Source: DATGLE01 sp035294325 (GTDB lineage: Bacteria; Chloroflexota; Ktedonobacteria; Ktedonobacterales; Ktedonobacteraceae). Taken from it: 13,956 nucleotides of DNA. The stretch lies in NCBI GenBank assembly GCA_035294325.1, contig DATGLE010000052.1:1-13956 (forward strand), written 5' to 3'. Position 1 is the first letter of the stretch. Every line of letters begins with the position of its first letter. Shown piece after piece: positions 1 to 6,427 of this stretch. The notes below the pieces were generated by a model that saw only the letters and a program-made list of their open reading frames with translations, was not told the origin of the DNA and ran no database searches. The position numbers were made by a program, and so were the translations under genes.

Positions 1-567
1 CAGCCTTCTCTGCAAAAGTTATTTGACGGCCCGTTTGAAATTTTCAAGCCCGGGCTGCCACAATTGCCGCCATGCCAGCTCCAGCTTTTTATCGCGGGCG
101 TGGAGTCGCTGGCGATTCTCACGAATCTGCCGCAGAACCTCATCCGGCATACCGAGGCCGCCGAGCAGATCGTCATGGCGTTTGGCATTGAACCGGCGCA
201 CCTCATCTACCTGCATCGCAAGCCGGGCGGATCCCACGGGCTGCTCTGCGATCTCTTCATAGAGTATGCGTTTACCTGGGAATGGCAAAATGGTACGTGG
301 AAAGCTGTGAAGCAGACATATTTCCACCGGCTCTATGATGAGAAAGCGGCGAATGTGTCTTATCTGCTGGCTTCATCGCACCTACCAGAAGCGGTGATCG
401 AGCCAGAGATGCCTCAGTTTCAGGGGCCTCAACTACAGGAAACCGTAGTGCCCGCGCGGAATCCTGGGACAGAAGAGACGGCGGCGCAATCGCAGGTGAC
501 GGAAACGCAGTCTCGGGACACGATTCTCCATCTTACGGAGCTGCGCGCCCACGCCACCGTCTCATAA
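1..567 (+). CDS. 3' part of an unrecognised protein gene, cut by the window edge
   Basis: This reading frame is open from base 1 to a TAA at 565-567, so the window holds only the last 188 codons and the true start lies upstream. An internal TTG at 64 could serve as a start, but nothing before it looks like a ribosome binding site. The codons are rich in third-position G and C, as in the other real genes here. The opposite-strand frame over 19-327 is shorter and reads less like protein. The visible part has a mixed, globular-looking region with hydrophobic stretches and several aromatic residues (a Trp-Glu-Trp motif, then Tyr-Phe-His), followed by about 50 residues rich in Gln, Glu, Thr and Pro that look disordered. 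I do not recognise the family and assign no function. Confidence 0.6.
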   Translation, partial: QPSLQKLFDGPFEIFKPGLPQLPPCQLQLFIAGVESLAILTNLPQNLIRHTEAAEQIVMAFGIEPAHLIYLHRKPGGSHGLLCDLFIEYAFTWEWQNGTWKAVKQTYFHRLYDEKAANVSYLLASSHLPEAVIEPEMPQFQGPQLQETVVPARNPGTEETAAQSQVTETQSRDTILHLTELRAHATVS

Positions 568-689
568 CGTGTCAGGGTATCTCACGAGTAACTCTTCAAG
601 TTCCCCTGTCGCCTCCAGCGGCTTGTCCATGAGTGTACCAGGTCCCTTTGCCGCCGGAGGCGGCTTGTCCGTTGGTGGTAGGCGCTGCT

Positions 690-760
690 GGTGCGGACGC
701 ATGAAGTTTAACAAACGCGATGGGCATGTTCAGGTAGGTGCGCCGCATGAAATTTAACAA
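690..760. repeat. Two-copy imperfect direct repeat, about 24 bp
   Basis: Copy one is at 690-714 and copy two at 737-760. Both begin GGTGCG, continue through CGCATGAA and end TTTAACAA. They differ by a one-base gap and two substitutions. Start-to-start spacing is 47 bp. Function is unknown; it may be a remnant of a short tandem array. Confidence 0.5.
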
Positions 761-935
761 TTTAAGTCGGAGAGCCTCCCTATGCGTCGGGACGCGATGA
801 GGAAAGTTACCGTTCCCAATCGGAAAGCCCGGGGCGTCGGGCTTGCGCTCGGCCCCCACCCCTCCACCCGGCCAGCAGCGCGCCCTGGCGGCGCTCCCTC
901 ACTGGCCGCTCTGGACGGGAACACGTCATCAGGCG

Positions 936-1021
936 CACCCGGGGGAAGAGTCTGCGGGCTGCGTGCCTGCGGCACGCAGCCCGCAGACTCTTCCCCCGGC
1001 GAGCCGCGCAGCGGTGAGCAG
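936..1021. repeat. Palindromic element D (long perfect hairpin with conserved flank)
   Basis: The core at 939-999 is a perfect inverted repeat: 29-bp arms (939-967 and 971-999) around the 3-base loop TGC. A GC-rich flank (GGCGAGCCGCGCAGCGG) follows, resembling the right flanks of elements A, B, C and E. The element is bracketed by TCAGGCG at 929-935 and 1022-1028, which could be a 7-bp target duplication or chance. It begins about 54 bp past the thiY stop, so its transcript would form a very stable hairpin after that operon. No T-run follows, so it is not a standard intrinsic terminator. Confidence 0.75.
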
Positions 1022-1052
1022 TCAGGCGAAGATAGGGCCTGAGGAGGTGCGG

Positions 1053-2117
1053 TCACGATAGAAATTCATTGGTATAGAGCGCATCGAAGTTCATGCTTTT
1101 CACCGGCTTACCCGAGGCATCCAGAATCGCGCCGGCCTTGAGCATAAATTCGGGGTAGCCATGCCAGGCGGCGGCATCCTGCCAGCCCCATTTGCGCCCG
1201 GGATCGGCATAGCGCGGACTGAGATACTGCTGGCTGGCAAAGACCAGCCCGGGATCGGGGAAGGTTCCCTTCGGGGCCTCGTTAACCAGCATTTGCGCCG
1301 CCTCCCGGGGATGCGTGCGTGCGTACTCGTAGCCCTGGGCCGTCGCCTTCATAAACCTGTGCAGCAGGTCCGGCTCCTTTTTGATCTGCGCCGGTCCCGT
1401 AATAATGTTCGGCGTATAGTAGTCGGGGATGCCATACTGCGTGATCGGGAAGACGTTCAGCTTCAGTCCTTCGCGCTGCGCCTGGATGCCCTCCCAGCCC
1501 TCGAAGATCCAGACGAAATCGATGCGCTTCGACTTCAATGCCTCCATCGCGTCGACATCGAGCGTCACATTCTTGAAGACGCCCTTGCCGCCGTCCTGCC
1601 TGATAATGGCCCCGACAACCGCCGCTTCATAAGGCGCGCCGAAACCGCCGTAGACCTTGCCGTCAAGGTCGCGCGGGCGCGTCAGACCGGAGTCCGCGCG
1701 TGTGACCAGCGCCGACGTATTATGCTGAATGATGGCCGCTATCGAGACGACGGGCTGACCGGTGGCCGCATCGGCGACGATCCCCTCCGTGGAACTGATG
1801 CCCACATCGGCCTTGCCGCTGCTCACCAGCGTATCGGGCGAGACGCTCGCGGAATAGGGCAGGATCTTCAGATTGATACCCTGCGCCTGGTACCAGCCCT
1901 TCGCCAGCGCGACGTAGATGCCGGTATGATTGGTGTTGGGCGTCCAGTCCAGGGCCAGCGTCATCGTCGTAAGCTTTCTGGGCGCCGTCTGCGTGTTCGT
2001 TGCCGTGGCGCTGCCACTGTTGCTGGCGCGCTGCTCCAGCAGAAAACCGCCGACAATGACGATGATGAGCAAGACAGGCAGGCCAATGCTCAACAGGAGA
2101 CGAGTGCGAGAGTTCAT
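1053..2117 (-). CDS. thiY: ABC transporter substrate-binding protein, NMT1/THI5-like (ThiY-like)
   Basis: A predicted 354-residue extracytoplasmic binding protein that would capture a thiamin pyrimidine precursor and deliver it to the permease encoded just upstream. The N-terminus has Arg residues and then a hydrophobic segment at about residues 6-27. No lipobox cysteine follows it, so the protein is probably held by an uncleaved membrane anchor or released by signal peptidase I. The mature part opens with the family-typical stretch around Leu-Asp-Trp-Thr-Pro-Asn-Thr-Asn-His-Thr-Gly, seen in THI5/ThiY-type pyrimidine-binding proteins. I chose the ATG at 2117 because GAGGAG lies 9 bases upstream; an upstream in-frame ATG at 2171 has no such site. 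It is the last gene of the riboswitch operon, 79 bp after the permease. The ligand (HMP or a formylaminopyrimidine) is inferred from family and riboswitch, not read from residues. Confidence 0.85.
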   Translation of the reverse strand: MNSRTRLLLSIGLPVLLIIVIVGGFLLEQRASNSGSATATNTQTAPRKLTTMTLALDWTPNTNHTGIYVALAKGWYQAQGINLKILPYSASVSPDTLVSSGKADVGISSTEGIVADAATGQPVVSIAAIIQHNTSALVTRADSGLTRPRDLDGKVYGGFGAPYEAAVVGAIIRQDGGKGVFKNVTLDVDAMEALKSKRIDFVWIFEGWEGIQAQREGLKLNVFPITQYGIPDYYTPNIITGPAQIKKEPDLLHRFMKATAQGYEYARTHPREAAQMLVNEAPKGTFPDPGLVFASQQYLSPRYADPGRKWGWQDAAAWHGYPEFMLKAGAILDASGKPVKSMNFDALYTNEFLS

Positions 2118-2196
2118 AATTAAGTACTCCTCGTTTAATGAACAGTAACAATCCAGGCCGGCGAGAGACATACCCGCTGCTGGTAACTTGCATTAA

Positions 2197-2997
2197 TTAC
2201 CCCATTCTGCGCATGCCGGCATCGCCGAAGGCGCGCACCTGCGCGCCCTGGTACCACGGCAGCGCAATACGTTCGATCACAGATACAAGGCCAAAGAGTA
2301 AGAGGCTGAGCGCCGCCGTCACCAGAATAGCGGCGAAGACCAGCACAACGGCATGCGCATTGGCCGAGTTCTCCATATAGATCCCTAAACCCTGATAGGC
2401 ACCAACGTACTCGGCGAAGATTGCCCCCGTCATGCTATAGGTGGCCGCGATGCGCAGGCCGGAGAAGAAGGCTGGCATGGCGCCGGGGAGTCGCACCAGT
2501 TGCAGAATCTGCCAGCGCGAGGCGCGCATGCTGCGCATCAGGCGCTCCAGGTCGGGATCCGTGCCCAGCAGCCCATCGGCGCAGGCCACTGCTATCGGGA
2601 AGAAGCAGTACAGCGCCACGACCAGCACCTTCGGTCCCAGGTCGTAGCCGAACCAGATCAGCACCAGCGGCGCCAGGGCGATGATGGGGATTGTCTGCGA
2701 TGTCACCAGCAGGGGATAGACGGCGCGGCGCATCGCCGGTGAGACATCAAGCAGTATCGCCAGCAGCAGGCCCACCAGCGTCGCCGCCGCCAGCCCCAGC
2801 ACCGTCTCCACCAGTGTCTGAAGCGTTTGCACAGAGATGACATCCCAGTTATTCGCCAGCGCCAGCACGATAGAGGTCGGCGTGGGCAGCACCGTCGCGC
2901 TGATCTGGCCCGAGCGCACATAGAGTTCCCAGAGTACAAGCAGCGTGACAGTAAGCACGAAGGCGGGGCCATAATTGGCAATCCAGCGCAATTTCAT
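2197..2997 (-). CDS. thiX: ABC transporter permease (ThiX-like)
   Basis: A predicted 266-residue inner-membrane permease of the binding-protein-dependent type. It has about six hydrophobic segments, starting at residues 9-27, and a periplasmic Pro-rich turn (Leu-Pro-Thr-Pro-Thr) after the first helix. The coupling loop that contacts the ATPase is visible in the C-terminal half as a Gly-Leu-Arg-Ile-Ala-Ala stretch followed by Glu-Tyr-Val-Gly-Ala-Tyr-Gln-Gly-Leu-Gly, an EAA-type loop typical of the taurine/nitrate/pyrimidine importer group. Its ATG overlaps the TGA of the ATPase gene by 4 bp, which implies translational coupling. Family membership alone would also allow sulfonate or nitrate uptake. 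The TPP riboswitch and the THI5-like partner point to a thiamin precursor. Confidence 0.85.
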   Translation of the reverse strand: MKLRWIANYGPAFVLTVTLLVLWELYVRSGQISATVLPTPTSIVLALANNWDVISVQTLQTLVETVLGLAAATLVGLLLAILLDVSPAMRRAVYPLLVTSQTIPIIALAPLVLIWFGYDLGPKVLVVALYCFFPIAVACADGLLGTDPDLERLMRSMRASRWQILQLVRLPGAMPAFFSGLRIAATYSMTGAIFAEYVGAYQGLGIYMENSANAHAVVLVFAAILVTAALSLLLFGLVSVIERIALPWYQGAQVRAFGDAGMRRMG

Positions 2998-3764
2998 AGT
3001 TGTTGCTCCTTCATCAATAGCGCCACCAGCTCCTGTTCCAACCGTACAGCTTGCTCTAATGCCAGGAATTCCGGTTGTCTTGGTCGCGGCAGCTCAACAT
3101 CGACCACGCGCAGCACACGCGCCGGGCGCGCGCTCAGCACATAGATGCGATCAGACAACAGAATAGCCTCGCGGACATCGTGTGTGATGAAGAGCACGCT
3201 TGCGTGAAAGCTCTGCCACAGATCGAGCAGCCACATCTGGAGCGAGAGCCGCGTCAGGGCATCGAGCGCCCCAAACGGCTCGTCCAGCAGCAGGAAGGTG
3301 CGATTGAAGAGGACAGTGCGCAGCAGGGCCACGCGCTGTTTCATGCCGCCGGAGAGCGTGGCCGGATAGTGATGCGCGAACTCGGCCAGTCCGAAGCGCT
3401 TGAGCAGTTCGTGTGCTTCCTGCTGAGCCTGCTTGCGGGGTACGCGGCGCACATCCAGGCCCAGCATGATGTTCTCCTCGACGGTACGCCAGGGGAGCAG
3501 CAGGGGCTGTTGCAGCATGTAGCCGGTCTTGCCCGCGCGGCTGGAACTGGCATCGCCATCGATGGCAATGCTGCCTGAACTCGGCTCGTCAACGCCGGCG
3601 ATGATGTTGAAGAGTGTGCTTTTGCCGCAGCCGCTTGGCCCGATGACGGTCACAAACTCGCCGCTGGCAACCGTCAGATCGATGGGCTGCAAGACTTCCA
3701 GGCTGCGTTCCCCGTCGCGATAGATCCTGGTCACGCCCTCCACGCATAATTTGTATGCGTCCAT
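2994..3764 (-). CDS. thiZ: ABC transporter ATP-binding protein (ThiZ-like)
   Basis: A predicted 256-residue cytoplasmic ATPase that powers the importer. It has the full motif set: Walker A GPSGCGKST at residues 42-50, Q-loop Gln85, signature LSGGMKQR at 137-144, Walker B ending in Asp161-Glu162, and switch His195. It belongs to the nitrate/sulfonate/taurine/pyrimidine importer class. The frame stays open upstream to an ATG at 3860, but that extension runs through the palindromic element. I chose ATG 3764 because a strong AAGGAGG lies just upstream (within 3765-3774) and Met-Asp-Ala-Tyr-Lys is a normal start for this fold. It is the first gene after the TPP riboswitch, so riboswitch control should act on it directly. 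Confidence 0.9.
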   Translation of the reverse strand: MDAYKLCVEGVTRIYRDGERSLEVLQPIDLTVASGEFVTVIGPSGCGKSTLFNIIAGVDEPSSGSIAIDGDASSSRAGKTGYMLQQPLLLPWRTVEENIMLGLDVRRVPRKQAQQEAHELLKRFGLAEFAHHYPATLSGGMKQRVALLRTVLFNRTFLLLDEPFGALDALTRLSLQMWLLDLWQSFHASVLFITHDVREAILLSDRIYVLSARPARVLRVVDVELPRPRQPEFLALEQAVRLEQELVALLMKEQQL

Positions 3765-3774
3765 ATACCTCCTT
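3765..3774 (-). promoter_or_regulatory. Shine-Dalgarno site of thiZ, complementary to the riboswitch base
   Basis: On the minus strand this reads AAGGAGGTAT and abuts the start codon region. Its exact 10-base complement, ATACCTCCTT, lies at 3992-3983 of the same transcript, directly after and partly overlapping the closing helix of the TPP aptamer. This allows long-range masking of the ribosome binding site. The pairing is seen in the sequence; the regulatory role is inferred. Confidence 0.5.
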
Positions 3775-3787
3775 CTTTCTGCCAGAT

Positions 3788-3903
3788 GTTCGCGCGGCGG
3801 AGCCGCGCCAGGAATGGATATGGGTGTGTGGCACAGGCGCTTCTCGCCTGTGCCACACACCCATATCCGTAAAGGCGAGCGCCGCAGGCGCGAGCAAGCG
3901 ATG
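3788..3903. repeat. Palindromic element A (three hairpins) in the thi leader
   Basis: Three hairpins stand in a row. A short left hairpin has arms GCGCGGC and GCCGCGC around GGA (3792-3808). The long centre has perfect 24-bp arms at 3816-3839 and 3845-3868 around a 5-base loop. A short right hairpin has arms GCGCC and GGCGC around GCA (3879-3891). The left 27 bases are identical to those of element C (10697-10723). The right flank matches element B nearly base for base. The centre arms match neither. The whole element lies in the 5' leader of the thi operon, between the terminator and the thiZ start. Confidence 0.85.
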
Positions 3904-3930
3904 ACCCCGGGAAGCAGCTTTTAATTAGCG

Positions 3931-3966
3931 CAATAAAAGAGGGGGCCAGCATATGCCAGCGCCCCT
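3931..3966 (-). terminator. Putative riboswitch-controlled intrinsic terminator
   Basis: In the thi leader, GGGGC (3965-3961) can pair with GCCCC (3946-3942), with a possible inner GC-ATAT-GC pairing, and TCTTTTATT follows. The 5' side of this hairpin (GCGCTGGCAT, 3962-3953) is perfectly complementary to the 3' part of the TPP aptamer (ATGCCAGCGC, 4016-4007). Without TPP that pairing could act as an antiterminator. The closing stem is only 5 bp and the T-run is interrupted, so this is probable rather than certain. Confidence 0.5.
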
Positions 3967-3990
3967 TATGAGGACATTCTTCAAGGAGGT

Positions 3991-4091
<101 letters not shown>

Positions 4092-4136
4092 GAACAAAAG
4101 ATATTCTAAACGATAACGATCAATGTACTGCTATAA

Positions 4137-4166
4137 ACTATAGCACACCCACGCCGATTCCTACAA
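4137..4166 (-). promoter_or_regulatory. Candidate promoter of the TPP riboswitch operon
   Basis: On the minus strand an extended -10, TGC followed by TATAGT (4145-4137), lies about 45 bases before the aptamer. A weak -35, TTGTAG (4166-4161), stands 18 bp upstream. The -10 is part of a perfect inverted repeat, GCTATA-GTT-TATAGC. The 11-mer TGTGCTATAGT recurs on the plus strand at 13888-13898, which supports a common promoter type. Confidence 0.45.
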
Positions 4167-4348
4167 GGAGCACGCTCAATTCTGAGCCGTTCACGCTGAA
4201 TCCGCGCTCACGATGTGCTCAGAGAGGCGCCGTTTTTCGCGGGCGTTCGCCACTTTTGCTGTCAGTTTTGCTGCAAATTTGGCAACACTGGAGGCGCTCC
4301 AGAGCGGGATTTAAACAGCGAGCGTCACCACACTGGCTTTTATATGCC
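4167..4348. other. Gene-free divergent intergenic stretch
   Basis: This lies between the promoter of the thi operon (minus) and that of the VOC operon (plus). I see no gene. A 7-bp inverted repeat (TCTGAGC near 4180 and GCTCAGA near 4217) and two TTTTGCTG copies near 4254 and 4267 are the only structure, and neither is convincing as a site. Confidence 0.4.
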
Positions 4349-4378
4349 TTGACACGTATATACTTTATGAGGTATACT
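4349..4378 (+). promoter_or_regulatory. Sigma70-type promoter with overlapping inverted repeat, VOC-ArsR-SRPBCC operon
   Basis: A perfect -35 TTGACA (4349-4354) and a near-consensus -10 TATACT (4373-4378) are 18 bp apart, about 80 bp before the first start codon. An inverted repeat, TATACTT-TATG-AGGTATA (4359-4376; six of seven pairs match), fills the spacer and the start of the -10. That is where an autorepressing ArsR-type protein, encoded second in this operon, would be expected to bind. The operator role is inferred. Confidence 0.7.
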
Positions 4379-4460
4379 AGGGGAGTCGAACCTGTGTTCG
4401 AAATCATGAAGGGAGAAGACGACGCGGCGCAAACCGCGAATATGACAAAGGAGCAACGAA

Positions 4461-4853
4461 ATGAAAATCAGATTGACCTCGGTATACGTAGACGACCAGG
4501 ACAAGGCCCTGCGCTTCTATACGGAGGTGCTGGGCTTTGTCAAGAAGGCCGATTTCAGTCAGGGCCAGTATCGCTGGCTGACGGTAGCCTCACCCGAGGA
4601 GCCAGATGGCACCGAACTGCAACTGGCGCTCAACGACAACCCCGCCGCCAGAGCGTATCAGCAGGCGCTCTTTCAACAGGGCCAGCCCGCGGCCATGTTC
4701 TTCACCGACGATATCAAGGGCGACTACGAACGGATCAAGGCCCGTGGAGGCGCGTTCACGATGCCGCCCACCGACGTGACCGCCTCGACTATTGCGATGC
4801 TGAACGACACCTGTGGCAACCTCATTCAGCTTACCCGGTTAGCACGATATTAA
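4461..4853 (+). CDS. VOC-family (glyoxalase/bleomycin resistance fold) protein
   Basis: A predicted 130-residue cytoplasmic protein with the paired beta-alpha-beta-beta-beta modules of the vicinal oxygen chelate fold. Residues 1-25 read as a first strand followed by Asp-Gln-Asp-Lys-Ala-Leu-Arg-Phe-Tyr-Thr-Glu-Val-Leu-Gly-Phe, the usual opening of this family. The second module ends with Asp-Asp-Thr-Cys-Gly-Asn-Leu-Ile-Gln. The first-strand metal-ligand His of glyoxalase I is absent, and the last position is Gln rather than Glu, so a metal-dependent glyoxalase is unlikely. The substrate is unknown. AAGGAG lies 7 bases before the ATG. It is first in an operon with an ArsR regulator and an SRPBCC protein. 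Confidence 0.85.
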   Translation: MKIRLTSVYVDDQDKALRFYTEVLGFVKKADFSQGQYRWLTVASPEEPDGTELQLALNDNPAARAYQQALFQQGQPAAMFFTDDIKGDYERIKARGGAFTMPPTDVTASTIAMLNDTCGNLIQLTRLARY

Positions 4854-5195
4854 GTGGAATCTGTGTTCGATGTCATTGCGGAGCCGAACCGCCGTGCGAT
4901 CTTGAGCCTGCTGGCATCCTCACCACGGTCGGTGGGCGAGATCGCGCGCCAGCTTCGCATGCCGCAGCCAACCGTGTCAAAGCACCTGCGCGTGCTGCGC
5001 GAGGCCGGTTTCGTGGAAGCCACGGTGGACGCCCAGCGCCGTCTCTACCGGCTGAGGCCAGAACCACTTCAGGAAGTGGATGCCTGGCTGGAGCCGTTCC
5101 GCCGGTTCTGGTCGGCTCACGTGGATGCTCTCGAACGCCACCTCGACCACATGGAATCAGTCAACACCAGTGAAAAGAAAGACAGGGAGAAGTAG
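4854..5195 (+). CDS. ArsR/SmtB-family winged-helix repressor
   Basis: A predicted 113-residue DNA-binding repressor. Residues 1-20 include Ala-Glu-Pro-Asn-Arg-Arg-Ala-Ile-Leu, the usual first helix of the family. The recognition region (about residues 24-50) reads Ser-Val-Gly-Glu-Ile-Ala, then Pro-Gln-Pro-Thr-Val-Ser-Lys-His-Leu. There is no cysteine, so it is not an arsenic- or cadmium-type metal sensor. It fits the subgroup found next to SRPBCC/AHSA1 genes. The start is a GTG immediately after the TAA of the VOC gene, with no spacer and no clear ribosome binding site, which suggests translational coupling. A second GTG at 4863 is possible. It probably represses its own operon through the inverted repeat at 4359-4376. 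Confidence 0.85.
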   Translation: MESVFDVIAEPNRRAILSLLASSPRSVGEIARQLRMPQPTVSKHLRVLREAGFVEATVDAQRRLYRLRPEPLQEVDAWLEPFRRFWSAHVDALERHLDHMESVNTSEKKDREK

Positions 5196-5765
5196 ATGAC
5201 CGAACGCGAGCAGTACACACCGGGTCCGGCCCGTGGGGCGCAGGTACGAAAGGATGGAGCAAAGTGGACGCTCATTCTCGTCAGAGACCTGCGCCACGCG
5301 CCGGAAAAAGTCTGGCAGGCGCTGACCGATCCGGCGCACCTGCGCGAGTGGGCGCCCTTCGACGCTGATGGGAGCCTGGGCACGGCTGGCGCCACGGTGA
5401 AGCTCACTACGGTGGGAGCGCCCACGCCGCAGGTTTCCGAAACGAGAGTGACGCGCGCCGACGCCCCCAGGATGCTTGAGTACAACTGGGGTGGTTTCGA
5501 TGTGCGATGGGAACTCGAAGCTACAAATGGGGGCACGCGCCTGACGCTGTGGACCACCATCGGCCAGCGCTTCATCTCAATGGGTGCTGCCGGATGGCAC
5601 ATTTGTCTCGATGTGCTGGATCATTTTCTCAGCAGAACCCCCGTTGGCCGCATCGTTGGTCGCGATGCGGTGCAGTTCGGGGGCTGGCAGAGGCTCAATG
5701 CGGAATACGCCCGGCAATTCGGTATCGAAGCTCCGAGCTGGTCCCCCGGAGCCGTCCAACGTTGA
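5196..5765 (+). CDS. SRPBCC-domain (AHSA1-like) protein
   Basis: A predicted 189-residue cytoplasmic protein of the START/Bet v1-like ligand-binding fold. After a polar N-terminus, the section from about residue 25 has the typical pattern: Leu-Val-Arg-Asp-Leu-Arg-His-Ala-Pro-Glu-Lys-Val-Trp-Gln-Ala-Leu-Thr-Asp-Pro, then Leu-Arg-Glu-Trp, then a central Pro-Arg-Met-Leu-Glu-Tyr. The fold ends near residue 150 and a short tail follows. The ligand is unknown. The ATG follows the ArsR gene's TAG with no gap and has GGGAG 6 bases upstream. It is the last gene of the VOC-ArsR-SRPBCC operon. ArsR plus SRPBCC is a recurrent pairing in which the two are co-regulated. Confidence 0.85.
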   Translation: MTEREQYTPGPARGAQVRKDGAKWTLILVRDLRHAPEKVWQALTDPAHLREWAPFDADGSLGTAGATVKLTTVGAPTPQVSETRVTRADAPRMLEYNWGGFDVRWELEATNGGTRLTLWTTIGQRFISMGAAGWHICLDVLDHFLSRTPVGRIVGRDAVQFGGWQRLNAEYARQFGIEAPSWSPGAVQR

Positions 5766-5807
5766 GGCTGCCTGTCTCGCAAACCTCCTGGCAACGGGTA
5801 GCTTCGA

Positions 5808-5830
5808 TCTTCCTGTAATAGTCAGGAAGA
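5808..5830. repeat. Hairpin downstream of the SRPBCC gene
   Basis: TCTTCCTG and CAGGAAGA form a perfect 8-bp stem around a 7-base loop, 42 bp after the SRPBCC stop. No T-run follows on either strand, so it may be a weak or factor-dependent transcript end or an RNA-stabilising structure. Confidence 0.45.
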
Positions 5831-6300
5831 GATGGCTTGATGATATGCGGCGCAGTGGCGAGAAAGAGTGATGGCAGTGCCGGGGCGAGGGAGAGATGCG
5901 CCCCGGTACTGCGGCGATAGAGACGAGTCCTCGGCTGCTATATTCGGGATGACGGCCCGGCGAAGAGGCGCACGATGGCCGCAATGGCCGGAGTGGGATC
6001 GATGCGCAGATGATATTGTGGCGTCCAACGAGCACAATCCCGATCTGAATCAACGAGTGTCTCTTGAAGAGATATTTCAAATTCCTTACTCCTTTCCAGT
6101 TGCGCTTTCTAATGTGACCGATCACAACCAGATAGCAGGTATTTTTGCCTTGAAAGTCAAGCTCATAACGCGCTATATAGGTAATTAGTAATTCCATCAA
6201 TTAAGGATTGTGTGACCGATCACATCAGGAATATTTGTAAGTAAGCGCGAAGCCATGCTCTTAAAGCTATCTGATTCTCAGCATTCTCGCCAGGTCTTCA
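5831..6300. other. Gene-free convergent region with a paired 14-bp site
   Basis: This lies between the 3' ends of the SRPBCC gene (plus) and the acyl-CoA dehydrogenase gene (minus). The left part is GC-rich and includes a fragment near 5948 similar to the GTCATCCCG motif at 8292. From about 6060 to 6290 the DNA becomes clearly more AT-rich. The 14-mer TGTGACCGATCACA occurs twice there (6113-6126 and 6211-6224), 98 bp apart. A minus-strand frame from 6197 down into the GC-rich part is probably not a gene, because it ends as Ser/Arg/Pro-rich noise and has no ribosome binding site. Confidence 0.5.
6113..6224. repeat. Two exact copies of a near-palindromic 14-bp motif
   Basis: TGTGACCGATCACA appears at 6113-6126 and 6211-6224. 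Outer arms TGTGA and TCACA are perfectly inverted around four bases. This resembles a CRP/FNR-type dyad but with a 4-bp rather than 6-bp centre. The regulator is unknown. It could also be the ends of a decayed 112-bp element. Confidence 0.5.
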
Positions 6301-6410
6301 CATGGCTCCGCCGCGCGAGGGATAGAAGGGGTGATGTGGGACATGTGCTTCGCGCATGTCCCACATCACCCCTTCTATAAGGCGAGCACCGCAGGCGCGA
6401 GCGAGTGATA
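6301..6410. repeat. Palindromic element B (long perfect hairpin with conserved flank)
   Basis: Perfect 24-bp arms at 6322-6345 and 6355-6378 surround a 9-base loop that can partly pair itself. On the left is a short GGC-TCC-GCC hairpin. On the right is a flank nearly identical to that of element A, with the short hairpin around GCA (about 6387-6398). It starts about 50 bp past the stop of the acyl-CoA dehydrogenase gene, so it would cap that mRNA. Confidence 0.85.
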
Positions 6411-6427
6411 ATGAAGATTGATGCTTT

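Larger units (their letters stand above)
568..1052. other. Intergenic stretch between the 5' partial gene and thiY
   Basis: I see no credible gene in these 485 bases. They separate the 3' ends of two convergent genes. They hold a degenerate direct repeat (690-760), a 10-bp direct repeat of CGGCTTGTCC at 619-628 and 661-670, a 7-bp-stem hairpin at 825-844 without a convincing T-run, and palindromic element D (936-1021). The short frames here are rich in Gly, Ser, Pro and Arg and look like chance frames in GC-rich DNA. Confidence 0.55.

Noticed and set aside
19..327. Minus-strand frame of 102 codons over the left partial gene
   Set aside because: The plus-strand frame across it is longer, open to the window edge and has better third-position GC and a more protein-like composition.
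825..844. Intrinsic terminator with 7-bp stem AAGCCCG/CGGGCTT
   Set aside because: No T-run follows on the plus strand, only TTT on the minus strand, and it is more than 200 bp from either gene end.
1161..2123. Long plus-strand frame opposite thiY
   Set aside because: Shadow of a recognisable binding-protein gene; its product is Arg/Asp/Gln-rich with no family features.
4256..5173. Plus-strand frame of 305 codons covering the VOC and ArsR genes
   Set aside because: It is out of frame with two clearly recognisable genes, starts inside the promoter region, and turns into Arg/Gly/Pro-rich text.
5577..6200. Minus-strand frame of about 207 codons at the convergent junction
   Set aside because: It begins plausibly (ATG at 6197) but has no ribosome binding site, is AT-rich at first, and then runs through Ser/Pro/Arg-rich noise antisense to the SRPBCC gene.
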